In this document: positions 23,793 through 29,951 of the stretch, piece after piece | Position numbering within the stretch: position 1 is the stretch's first letter | How the letters are laid out: every line of letters begins with the position of its first letter | IMG/VR virus record: IMGVR_UViG_3300028590_000048 | Span: 1 to 38,853 of that record | DNA from: a virus | Direction: 5' to 3' (one strand) | DNA: 38,853 nt | Made by a program: the position numbers and the translations under genes | Notes under the pieces: model-generated | Told to the model about the DNA's origin: nothing | The model's database searches: none | What the model saw: only the letters and a program-made list of their open reading frames with translations

Positions 23793-24813
23793 CCGGGAGC
23801 CAGGAACCAGCTCGAGCGACCAACCTGTTACCGAAGAATCGTTCGGCTTGCGCCGGGTCGGTCTCGTTCAGTTCCATGGCCTCGGCCTCGACGCTGTCCA
23901 GGATCACCCACGGCGAACCCTCGTAGACGTACTTAAGGATCCGACGCCGGTCGCGCTTGTTCTTCCAGCTCAGACCTACCGGGGGGATCCGGTAGAACTT
24001 GAAGATGTCCTTGGCCTGGGACTGGTAGGTGCGTTGAGCGGTCGAGTTCTCCGCCGGATCCCAGGCGTTGGTGGTCTCCATGGTGCGGCCGTTCATGCCC
24101 GCCGCGCCGCGGCGCTGGTGCTCGGCGATCTCGACCATCTTGTTGCGCTTGGTGTACAGGCCGGTCTCGTCCTGCATGGCGAAGCTGATCGGGTTGCCGA
24201 CACGTCCCCGGGCGCTCGAGGTGACCGCGTCGATGCGGTCGAAGTCCTCGCCGCCGTCACTGCCCAGGATCCGAATGAAGTTGTCGCGCACCGCCATCAG
24301 GTCGGACAGGCGCCCGAGCTTGATCATCGCCGACAAGGGCCGGTAAACGTTTCCGACTTGGTCTTCGTTGTTCGCGGTCAGCTGGATCACCGGCGAGGGG
24401 TGCCGCGCACCCATCGGCTCACCGGGCAGGTATTCGTACTCCCATCCGCAGCCGCAGCCGTGCTCGGAGCAAGCCCAGCCGTCGCCTTCTTCGGCCCAGC
24501 CAGCGAACTGTGATGGTCCGGCGGCCTCCAGGCAGACTACCGACGCGCTCCACGGGCCCTTCCCTGTCTTCTGGGGGGCCACGACCTGGGAGCGGCGATA
24601 TACGAACGCCTGATTCCAGAGAGGTTCGTCGTCCCAGACCAGCCTGGGGCGGATCCGGTAATGGTTCGCGCCGCACCAGAACTGCCAGTCGCTCCAGATG
24701 AACGGCTCGCCGCGGTGCTGCTTGTCCGGGATGACGCAGTGCCGCTTGACCCACGCCTCGCCGATGTCGGCGAGGGTCGGGAAGTCGACAACGAATCCGT
24801 CAGTTGCCCCCAC
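23749..24813 (-). CDS. terL: Terminase large subunit, ATPase part
   Basis: A 354-residue frame with the packaging ATPase: Walker A-like QKTGKG (residues 81-86), Walker B AMQDE with Asp215/Glu216, and a coupling region around 225-260 (GRTMETTNAWDPAENST). A four-Cys cluster WACSEHGCGCGW (114-124) may bind zinc. It ends ...GSWLPDGLWDSRYAETVAS and stops at TAA, just where TerL proteins normally go on into the nuclease. The fused product would have about 547 residues, normal for TerL. GTG 24813 overlaps the small terminase stop by 14 nt. Confidence 0.92.
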   Translation of the reverse strand: MGATDGFVVDFPTLADIGEAWVKRHCVIPDKQHRGEPFIWSDWQFWCGANHYRIRPRLVWDDEPLWNQAFVYRRSQVVAPQKTGKGPWSASVVCLEAAGPSQFAGWAEEGDGWACSEHGCGCGWEYEYLPGEPMGARHPSPVIQLTANNEDQVGNVYRPLSAMIKLGRLSDLMAVRDNFIRILGSDGGEDFDRIDAVTSSARGRVGNPISFAMQDETGLYTKRNKMVEIAEHQRRGAAGMNGRTMETTNAWDPAENSTAQRTYQSQAKDIFKFYRIPPVGLSWKNKRDRRRILKYVYEGSPWVILDSVEAEAMELNETDPAQAERFFGNRLVARAGSWLPDGLWDSRYAETVAS

Positions 24814-25354
24814 CGGCCGCCGGCCTCATTCGTCGCACCGGCGGCGCCGGTTTCTCCTGCACCGCTTCGACTTGGGCGGCTCTGGCTTCGCGGGCGGGGG
24901 TGACCTCGTCGACGGCGATCGCCCAACCGTTCTCGCGCAGCCCGGCCGGGGTCAGGCCGATCTGATCGGCGAACCGGTGCAGCGATCCTCGGTCGGAGGC
25001 GGTGGCCTCGTCGGTCTCGCAGAGGACCGAGGTGCGTACCCAGTGCGCAACGGCCTGCCAGCGCCAGGGCTCACGGTCCCAGGCCACGGCCTGCGGTGTG
25101 CGCCATGCCCATTTCCACAGCTCGGCCTCGCGGTCGCGGACGATCTCGGTCGACTCCGCGTCGAAGACCTGCCTGCGGATCTTCCCCTCGACCTCCCAGC
25201 GGTACACGCGCCGGTCGGTGAGCGGGAACTTCGGCACCCGGCCGGTTCGACCACCCGATGGTAACTGAGTGAATGCCAGGTTGCGCCGGTCAGAGCGTCC
25301 CGAGTTGGGATCGCGCTGCGGGCCACTGCGGTTGCGTGCTCCTCCACTCGGCAT
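24800..25354 (-). CDS. Terminase small subunit
   Basis: A 184-residue protein directly upstream of TerL. Basic, flexible N-terminus (PSGGARNRSGPQRDPNSGRS), then a helical Trp-rich middle (EAELWKWAWRTPQAVAWDREPWRWQAVAHWVRT) typical of small terminases of actinophages, and a Pro-rich C-terminus that may contact TerL. It recognises the packaging site. ATG 25354 has GAGGAGGTGCGGCT upstream. The gene-free stretch with repeats and hairpins to its right is a candidate binding region. Confidence 0.88.
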   Translation of the reverse strand: MPSGGARNRSGPQRDPNSGRSDRRNLAFTQLPSGGRTGRVPKFPLTDRRVYRWEVEGKIRRQVFDAESTEIVRDREAELWKWAWRTPQAVAWDREPWRWQAVAHWVRTSVLCETDEATASDRGSLHRFADQIGLTPAGLRENGWAIAVDEVTPAREARAAQVEAVQEKPAPPVRRMRPAAGGGN

Positions 25355-25390
25355 AGCCGCACCTCCTCTACGGCGTCGCGCCGCTCCGCG

Positions 25391-25458
25391 CCCTGGCATC
25401 GCGCCAGGGTCAGGCACTGCCCAGCAAACATCTCGGCATCGCGCTAGATGTTTGCTGG
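25391..25458. repeat. Two tandem hairpins sharing one loop sequence
   Basis: Hairpin 1: CCCTGG (25391-25396) with CCAGGG (25404-25409). Hairpin 2: CCAGCAAACATCT (25421-25433) with AGATGTTTGCTGG (25446-25458), a perfect 13-bp stem and 12-nt loop. Both loops carry the same 10 bases GGCATCGCGC (25395-25404 and 25435-25444). The pair lies 36-104 nt before the small terminase start, in its 5' leader if transcription starts further right. It could be an RNA control element or part of a cos/pac site. Confidence 0.7.
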
Positions 25459-25466
25459 AAACTTCG

Positions 25467-25802
25467 AATGTTGAACATCAGCTCTTTCGCGGGGTCGTTA
25501 CCGGGGGCAACGAAATTTTTGAACCCTCCGCGCGGGTCAGCGCCCTCCCCGAAGGTGGCTGTCCGGCCCCTGTCAAGGGGTACCCCCCTGGGTATCTCAG
25601 TTATTTTTTCGCAAACAAGCAGATGTTGAACATCACCTAAATAGTGGTTATCTTTTGGCTACCGCTTGACAACGGGCGGCCGGTGTGAGTGTCACCAGGA
25701 GTTAACTGGCTCTGCGCGCGCCGTCACCCGACCGACCGCGCGCTACCCAGTTACCGATCGGCACTCCCGAAAGAGCAGATGTTCAACATCAGCTTTTTCG
25801 CG
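25467..25802. repeat. Three evenly spaced 13-bp palindromes upstream of terminase
   Basis: ATGTT-G/C-AACAT palindromes at 25467-25479, 25622-25634 and 25778-25790 have centres 155 and 156 bp apart. The first and third are followed by the same 18-bp direct repeat apart from one base (AACATCAGCTCTTTCGCG type, 25474-25491 and 25785-25802). The half-sites AACATCT and AGATGTT also occur in the arms of the neighbouring hairpin. The stretch 25355-25814 has no gene; its middle (25595-25660) is AT-rich and may hold the late promoter, but no clear -35/-10 pair is seen. Candidates: operators of the late operon or packaging sites. Confidence 0.75.
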
Positions 25803-25814
25803 CTGACCTCGGGA

Positions 25815-26156
25815 TCAGCGCGCGCCCTTCGACGCGTTGCACCCTCGGCACAGCACCCGCAGCGGGCCGCGCGCGTGCCCACCTGCCGCTACAGCGTCCC
25901 TGTGGTCGGCGGTCAGGTCAGAGGAAGGGTGAGCGGCTCTGCGGCCCCAGCCGGGGCACCAGTCGCCGTGCTGCGCGCGGTGAGCCGCGACAGCTGCGGC
26001 GCGACGCCGGCGCTCGTCGGTGTCGCGGGTGACCTTGGTTGGGGTGGTCGTGCGGTAGTGCCGCTCTCGCTCGCGATGGTGGGCGGAACAGCGGGACTCG
26101 GGTTGGACGGCGGGACAGCCGGGCTCGGCGCAGACACGCATCCGAGCGCGGGCCAT
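25815..26156 (-). CDS. HNH endonuclease
   Basis: A 113-residue protein. Cys9, Cys14 and Cys23 with His26/His27 can bind one zinc; the HNH core is DLTADHRDAVAAGG (His85) and RVLCRGCNASKG (Cys103, Cys106, Asn107). HNH proteins next to terminase genes are needed for cos-type packaging in several siphoviruses, cutting DNA together with TerL. ATG 26156 follows the upstream stop after 1 nt. The stop at 25815 is followed by the repeat-rich gene-free stretch. Confidence 0.9.
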   Translation of the reverse strand: MARARMRVCAEPGCPAVQPESRCSAHHRERERHYRTTTPTKVTRDTDERRRRAAAVAAHRAQHGDWCPGWGRRAAHPSSDLTADHRDAVAAGGHARGPLRVLCRGCNASKGAR

Positions 26157-26157
26157 G

Positions 26158-26535
26158 TCACATCAGGCGGAACGTGGCCGTGAGCACTCGGGTCTGACAG
26201 TGCTCGCACTGCGGGCATGGGCCGCTCGGCTGGTTGATGATCCGCGTGAGTACGCCGCACCAACGGGTGCCACCGTCCTCGATCGTTGCGTACACCATCA
26301 CCGCGCTGTCGTCGCCCATGAGCCATTCGGCGGCCGGGTGATCGACGGGCAGGCTGAACGATCGGGGCTCGCCGTCCTCGCACGCCACCTGTGTCACGAA
26401 CTCGCGGCGCGGCTGCCAGTTGCTGTCCCACAGGCGCACACGGGCCGCGAGCAGGGCGAGCGGTTGAACGGCCCTCTCGTACGCCAGGCGGACATCGTCG
26501 GCCAGAGGCGCGAGGATCTGATCAGAAGCGCTCAT
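26158..26535 (-). CDS. Hypothetical protein with Gp37-like N-terminal motif
   Basis: A 125-residue protein. Residues 32-40 read RVRLWDSNW, followed by PRREFVTQVACEDGEPRSFSLPVDHPAAEWL, the same order of elements as in the N-terminal domain of the Gp37-like tail protein (RLWDGDW...IELPAKYYLSRWL). The C-terminus has CPQCEHC, a possible zinc site. It may be a stand-alone relative of the tail domain. No function can be given. ATG 26535 overlaps the upstream stop (ATGA). Confidence 0.7.
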   Translation of the reverse strand: MSASDQILAPLADDVRLAYERAVQPLALLAARVRLWDSNWQPRREFVTQVACEDGEPRSFSLPVDHPAAEWLMGDDSAVMVYATIEDGGTRWCGVLTRIINQPSGPCPQCEHCQTRVLTATFRLM

Positions 26536-26732
26536 TCGGTGTGTACCTCGAATCGGGTCAGCCGGGTGGCCGGCGTGTAGTTGAGTCCAGCCGTCGGCAC
26601 CACGTGGATGATGGTCTCGCCCTCGGGGGTGACCTGCCTGCCGATCTCGCTGTACCGCTCGCCGTCGGGCATGAGCCAGTCGCCGTGGGTCTGCGGGTTG
26701 TGTCCGGTTGCGAGTGCGGGCCCGTCGATCAC
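26532..26732 (-). CDS. Hypothetical protein, 66 aa
   Basis: Not recognised. Small soluble protein with a central beta-like part (ETIIHVVPTAGLNY). GTG 26732 overlaps the upstream stop by 4 nt and AAGGAG lies 10 nt before it, so translation is probably coupled. Situated between the Ntn hydrolase region and the HNH gene; no motif indicates a function. Confidence 0.65.
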   Translation of the reverse strand: MIDGPALATGHNPQTHGDWLMPDGERYSEIGRQVTPEGETIIHVVPTAGLNYTPATRLTRFEVHTE

Positions 26733-26923
26733 GGCTCCGGCTCCTTCGGGATGATCTCGACGGTGGTCGCGTAGATCGACAGCATGACCGAGCAGGTGTC
26801 CTCGCGGTCGGTGAGCCACTGGAACAGCGGGCCCTCGCCGGTGATCTCGTAGGGGAACTCGACGTCGTCGATGTAGAGCTTGCCGTCGTTGAGGTCGTAG
26901 GTGATCTTCGCCGGGGTGGCCAT
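26729..26923 (-). CDS. Hypothetical protein, 64 aa
   Basis: Not recognised. Beta-rich start (KITYDLNDGKLYIDDVEFPYEI) and an acidic Pro-rich end. ATG 26923 with GGAG 9 nt upstream begins a four-gene cluster (this gene, the 66-aa and 125-aa proteins and HNH) after a 164-nt gap that contains inverted repeats, so a promoter or leader for the cluster is likely in that gap. Confidence 0.65.
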   Translation of the reverse strand: MATPAKITYDLNDGKLYIDDVEFPYEITGEGPLFQWLTDREDTCSVMLSIYATTVEIIPKEPEP

Positions 26924-26953
26924 CAGGCTGCTCCGTGAGGTTCGGGGCGTCGT

Positions 26954-27017
26954 TCAGAGGTGTTTGCCTCCTCGAAACGCTCTGACCTGCACTTATCCAT
27001 TCGTTGTGAATAAGTGC
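26954..27017 (-). promoter_or_regulatory. Structured leader before the HNH gene cluster
   Basis: Within the 164-nt gene-free gap 26924-27087 there are two inverted repeats. TCAGAG and CTCTGA enclose an inner GTTT...AAAC pair (about 26954-26986); GCACTTAT (26989-26996) pairs with ATAAGTGC (27010-27017), 8 bp with a 13-nt loop. Further right, GAGAG/CTCTC (27034-27050 region) can form a weak third stem. They would lie in the 5' part of the leftward transcript. No convincing -35/-10 pair was found. Function: promoter/operator or leader RNA, undecided. Confidence 0.45.
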
Positions 27018-27087
27018 TGGCCAGGGGGTTTTGAGAGACGAAACTCTCGTCCAGACACAGATTTTCGCGTGTGGTCTGCTCCATTTG

Positions 27088-27822
27088 TCAGCAGATGTCG
27101 AATTCGCCCGCGTTGGCGCGCCGCAGTCGAATCTCCGCGTCCCTGATGTCCAGTGGGTCGCCGGATGTTTGCGCAGCTGCGAGCCGCTGCTTAGCGGTCT
27201 CGACCGCGATCGAACGCGCCGCCTGCTGGGGCACCAGTGGGTCGACTGTGTAGTGCATGAGCGGCCCGCGGTCGTCCATGCCGCACCCGCTCGCATGACG
27301 GCAGGCCAGGCGCACGGCGAGCTGTACGGCCTCCTCGGGGTCCATATCGGCCTGCGCGGCGGTGTGGAGACTGCCGAGAGCTACCTCGACGCCCGATCCG
27401 ATGGCGAGGACGCCGCCAGCGGGGCGCACGGCGCTGTGAGTGAAGATCCACCAGAGATGCTGTCGCCACGCCAGGATGAGCGTGCCGTCGATACTGGACG
27501 CCTCGTCGCCTCCGCTATTCACCACGGCTGGCTTCGAATCGGCGAGCAGGTCGGTGATTGCCACAGCGACGGCATCGGCCCACAGGTCGGCGGCAGTGTC
27601 GTCGGATGCGTCGGGGGTGTCATCGATCTTCAGGCCGCGCTGGACGACCCGCTGCATCGCGGCGTTGCCACTGGACGCGATGAGCACCCTGTCGCCGTTG
27701 GGGGCGATCAGGGTGCCGATCTTGCTGTCCTGGATGAGCATCCCCGTGCCGCTGTAGTCGGTGCGGGTGTCGCAACCCATCACGACGCGATGCGGGGTGC
27801 GTACGGCGGCTATGACGGTCAC
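27088..27822 (-). CDS. Proteasome/HslV-like Ntn hydrolase
   Basis: A 244-residue protein whose start TVIAAVRTPHRVVMGCDTR aligns with the HslV/proteasome beta fold. If the initiator residue is removed, the nucleophile is Thr1, with Asp17 (GCDTR) and Lys33 (QDSKIG) at exactly the canonical positions; LIASSGNAAMQRVV corresponds to the next helix. The mature protein is longer than HslV (about 175), with a C-terminal charged helix ending in FDIC. GTG 27822 has GGAG 8-9 nt upstream. No HslU or ARC/Mpa-type ATPase is present in the window, so it may act alone, on small peptides, or with host unfoldases. Role in infection unknown. Confidence 0.85.
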   Translation of the reverse strand: MTVIAAVRTPHRVVMGCDTRTDYSGTGMLIQDSKIGTLIAPNGDRVLIASSGNAAMQRVVQRGLKIDDTPDASDDTAADLWADAVAVAITDLLADSKPAVVNSGGDEASSIDGTLILAWRQHLWWIFTHSAVRPAGGVLAIGSGVEVALGSLHTAAQADMDPEEAVQLAVRLACRHASGCGMDDRGPLMHYTVDPLVPQQAARSIAVETAKQRLAAAQTSGDPLDIRDAEIRLRRANAGEFDIC

Positions 27823-27896
27823 AGGCGAACTCCAGCGATCCTGGCGAGCCCACGGACGACCCACAGCGTCAGGGTGTCCAGGAGGTTGCTTACCAC
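27819..27896 (-). CDS. Tiny amphipathic peptide, 25 aa
   Basis: A possible mini-gene, GTG to TGA: SNLLDTLTLWVVRGLARIAGVRL after the start. GGAG is 6-7 nt before the GTG, the start overlaps the previous stop and its own TGA overlaps the GTG of the Ntn hydrolase, so at minimum it couples translation. The peptide is hydrophobic with three Arg, as expected for a membrane-active helix. Coding status is uncertain. Confidence 0.35.
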   Translation of the reverse strand: MVSNLLDTLTLWVVRGLARIAGVRL

Positions 27897-27988
27897 TCGC
27901 TACTCCAGAGGATGTGCAGCGGAATGGCTTTCAGGACCGGTGCGCAGCCGATGGGCCAGTGCAGCCACATGGCGATCAATTCTCGCAT
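27890..27988 (-). CDS. Small hydrophobic peptide, 32 aa
   Basis: ATG 27988 shares a base with the stop of the preceding gene (TGATG), and the peptide MRELIAMWLHWPIG then CAPVLKAIPLHILW is strongly hydrophobic and Trp-rich, likely a single membrane helix. Position in a tightly overlapping series supports real translation. Function unknown; a membrane effector or leader peptide are the options. Confidence 0.5.
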   Translation of the reverse strand: MRELIAMWLHWPIGCAPVLKAIPLHILWSSEW

Positions 27989-28218
27989 CACGGCTCCTCG
28001 GGGTCTTCCGGATCCGGTTCGGGCTCCGGGGGCGGGGTATTGAGCCAGTTGAGGTATCCGGCCGCCACATCCTCGTAGTGGGGCCGCAGGATGCGATCCA
28101 CGGTGTTGGCGATCGAATCGACGTGCAGCGAGGCGCACATGGTGTCCACGACGTCATGGACGGCCGCGCGTACCGTTTCGGCGACCGATTCGATGGTGGG
28201 CGGCTCGGGTGCGCTCAC
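27988..28218 (-). CDS. Hypothetical helical protein, 76 aa
   Basis: Not recognised. Residues 8-50 form a helix (IESVAETVRAAVHDVVDTMCASLHVDSIANTV), followed by a Pro/Glu/Asp tail. GTG 28218 has AGGAGGCCATC upstream, a strong ribosome-binding site. A perfect hairpin lies 38 nt upstream of the start. Seems to be the first gene of the set leading into the Ntn hydrolase. Confidence 0.65.
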   Translation of the reverse strand: MSAPEPPTIESVAETVRAAVHDVVDTMCASLHVDSIANTVDRILRPHYEDVAAGYLNWLNTPPPEPEPDPEDPEEP

Positions 28219-28255
28219 GATGGCCTCCTGGGGCTCTGGGCGGCTCTGAGGTGGT

Positions 28256-28291
28256 GCCGTAGCGCGCGGAGCTCGGAACGCGCGCTACGGC
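28256..28291 (-). terminator. Perfect 13-bp hairpin between small genes
   Basis: GCCGTAGCGCGCG (28256-28268) pairs with CGCGCGCTACGGC (28279-28291) around a 10-nt loop. It starts 28 nt after the stop of the 38-aa membrane peptide gene and ends 38 nt before the GTG of the next gene. No T run follows in either direction, so it may be a factor-assisted terminator, attenuator or mRNA-processing/stability element. Confidence 0.6.
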
Positions 28292-28318
28292 GGCAGCGGG
28301 TGACTAGCCCGCGCCCGA

Positions 28319-28435
28319 TCAGAAGATGCCGCGGATGAAGGCACCCGCGGCGGCGCCGAGGACGTCCACCCAGTCCACCGCACTCAGGGCGGCGGATCCG
28401 GCGGCGGACAGACTGGACAAAAGGATCGACATCAT
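28319..28435 (-). CDS. Small membrane peptide, 38 aa
   Basis: MMSILLSSLSAAGSAALSAV then DWVDVLGAAAGAFIRGIF, ending in TGA: hydrophobic, Gly/Ala/Ser-rich, one or two short membrane helices. AGGAGCGCTCC precedes the ATG at 28435. The size and composition resemble small phage membrane proteins and class II bacteriocin-like peptides. Flanked by a perfect hairpin downstream. Function unknown. Confidence 0.6.
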   Translation of the reverse strand: MMSILLSSLSAAGSAALSAVDWVDVLGAAAGAFIRGIF

Positions 28436-28512
28436 GGAGCGCTCCTGGAGATGGAGTGGAGGGAGGCGGGATTCGCCAGCCCCGCCGCTTCCCCGCGGCG
28501 GGGAGCACTAGG

Positions 28513-28758
28513 TCAGTCCAGGACGATGCCGGGACCGATGACCGCTCCGTCCGGCTCACGCTGCGCCCAGAACATCTGTGGCGATCCCTCGGCGTCCATG
28601 AACATGATCCAGGTGGATCCGTCGTCGCGGACGCCCTCGATCCATCCGGCGTGCGGCTCGAAGGTCTCGCGGGAGACCTCGTTGCCGTCGTTGTCATGGT
28701 GGACGCGGGTAGCGGTGAGCTGGCCGGGCTTGTAGCGGCCGATGGTGATGTTCTGCAT
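28513..28758 (-). CDS. Hypothetical protein, 81 aa
   Basis: Not recognised. Beta-rich small protein (QNITIGRYKPGQLTATRVHH, STWIMFMDAEGSPQMFWAQ) that could be a single small barrel. ATG 28758 with AGGAG 8-9 nt upstream is preferred to an ATG 15 codons earlier that lacks one. The 105-nt gap to the right contains a palindrome and a short hairpin. Confidence 0.65.
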   Translation of the reverse strand: MQNITIGRYKPGQLTATRVHHDNDGNEVSRETFEPHAGWIEGVRDDGSTWIMFMDAEGSPQMFWAQREPDGAVIGPGIVLD

Positions 28759-28812
28759 GACGGAGACTCCTGGAAATGAGGTGGGAGTGTCCGGAACATC
28801 CATCCGGGAATG

Positions 28813-28852
28813 AGGGCATAGCTTCGCCCTGATGTGCAGGTTACACGTAACC
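28813..28852. promoter_or_regulatory. Palindrome and hairpin at an operon boundary
   Basis: In the 105-nt gap 28759-28863, AGGGC (28813-28817) pairs with GCCCT (28826-28830), and GGTTACACGTAACC (28839-28852) is a perfect 14-bp palindrome 11 nt beyond the stop of the long early operon. The first may be its terminator; the second looks like an operator for a dimeric regulator acting on the next gene set. No promoter hexamers are clear. Confidence 0.5.
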
Positions 28853-28863
28853 CGGCCTGTTGA

Positions 28864-29226
28864 TCACGCTGTGCGCTCGAGGCGTGTCCGGGCCTGATAG
28901 TCCAGAACGTCGCGCAGGCGGTATCGGGGCTTGCCGTCGTCGTCGAGCCGTTCGATGTGGCCGCGGTAGCCCCACATCCGCACGGTGCGCGGTTCGACGA
29001 ACAGGATGCCCGCTATCTGCTCGGCGGACAGCATCTCGTCCAGGTCGGCGATATCGGTCTCCAACGGCTTCACCCAGCCCTGCCCGAGTTCCACGGCTTT
29101 GGCGTCGAGCTGGGCGCACAGGTCGGGGGCGACCGACAGCAGTGCGGTCCGGTACGAGGCGGCGATGCGGCGAGCGCGCTCCAGCTGGGTGTCGGCGGGC
29201 CAGGGCCAGGGGTCGTTCTTCTTCAT
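28864..29226 (-). CDS. MerR/excisionase-type helix-turn-helix protein
   Basis: A 120-residue protein, last of the early operon. Residues 1-60 are helical with Trp near the start (PWPWPADTQLERARRIA). Residues 66-110 form a winged HTH of the HTH_17/MerR-excisionase type: MLSAEQIAGILFVEPRTVRM, GHIERLDDDGKPRYRLRDVLDY. In phages such proteins are excisionases or transcription regulators. No integrase is in view, so a regulator is more likely here. ATG 29226 overlaps the upstream stop (ATGA). Confidence 0.85.
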   Translation of the reverse strand: MKKNDPWPWPADTQLERARRIAASYRTALLSVAPDLCAQLDAKAVELGQGWVKPLETDIADLDEMLSAEQIAGILFVEPRTVRMWGYRGHIERLDDDGKPRYRLRDVLDYQARTRLERTA

Positions 29227-29951
29227 GCTCTGGCGACCTTCCGTTCGAAGTCGAGGATGTTGTAGAGCTGCGCGAAGTGCGCCGAGTCCCAGGTGATCCC
29301 ACAGCCTTTGCAGGACACGTACTCCTGGTCTTTCGACGCGGCGAGCGCCTTGCGTCCGCAGTGCGGGCAGGGGTCGCGCTGCCAGGTGATCGTCTCCACC
29401 TCGCCCATGAGCGTCTGCGCGCGATGGTGGAACGAGGCGAGGCGTAACACCGCGTCGACGCCGTCCATCTCCTCCAGGCCGAGAAAGTCCCCGCCGTCGG
29501 GATGCGGCAGCAGTGTGGGCAACCGGCGCTTCGGCAGGTCCACGAGGGTGCCCAGATTCGCGCCCAGGGTCGCCACACACGCCCTCACGCGCAGAACGTG
29601 ATGGTCGGGCACTGGGTCGCCCCTGGTGATCCGCAGAGCCCACCGCAGGGTCTCGTCGTCGATACGGGCCATGAGCGCGTCCACACCGAGGGCGACCGGG
29701 ATGGACGGGTTCGGGTTGGTGCCGCCGACTTTCGGGCCCTGACTCTGTGAGCGGTCCTCGAATCGGTAGCAGCACAGACCGGCGTAGTCCTCGCCCAGTT
29801 CGCGGATCGCCTCGAACGCGCTGTCCTCGCAGAGACGGCACAGCGCGTCGGGGCGGTCGATCAGCGCGCCGTGGAATGTGCCAGCGGCGGTCTTTACGCG
29901 CGACTTGCATCGGCGGCCGCGGCGGCACTCGTGGTTGGGGTTGTCGCTCAC
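29223..29951 (-). CDS. Zinc-ribbon protein of unknown function, 242 aa
   Basis: N-terminal Cys/Arg-rich segment (CRRGRRCKSR, then CRLC), a central helical region with VDALMARIDDETLRWALRIT, and a C-terminal zinc ribbon DPCPHCGRKAL...YVSCKGCG followed by WDSAHFAQLYNIL. Proteins of this build are widespread in early operons of actinophages and often annotated only as hypothetical or HTH partners. Likely binds DNA or RNA together with the following HTH protein. GTG 29951 overlaps the upstream stop by 4 nt. Confidence 0.78.
   Translation of the reverse strand: MSDNPNHECRRGRRCKSRVKTAAGTFHGALIDRPDALCRLCEDSAFEAIRELGEDYAGLCCYRFEDRSQSQGPKVGGTNPNPSIPVALGVDALMARIDDETLRWALRITRGDPVPDHHVLRVRACVATLGANLGTLVDLPKRRLPTLLPHPDGGDFLGLEEMDGVDAVLRLASFHHRAQTLMGEVETITWQRDPCPHCGRKALAASKDQEYVSCKGCGITWDSAHFAQLYNILDFERKVARA

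Noticed and set aside
25571-25576. Leftward TTGACA as -35 of the late promoter
   Set aside because: No -10-like hexamer lies 16-19 nt further on (TTCGGG region); it also sits in a short CCCC...GGGG stem.
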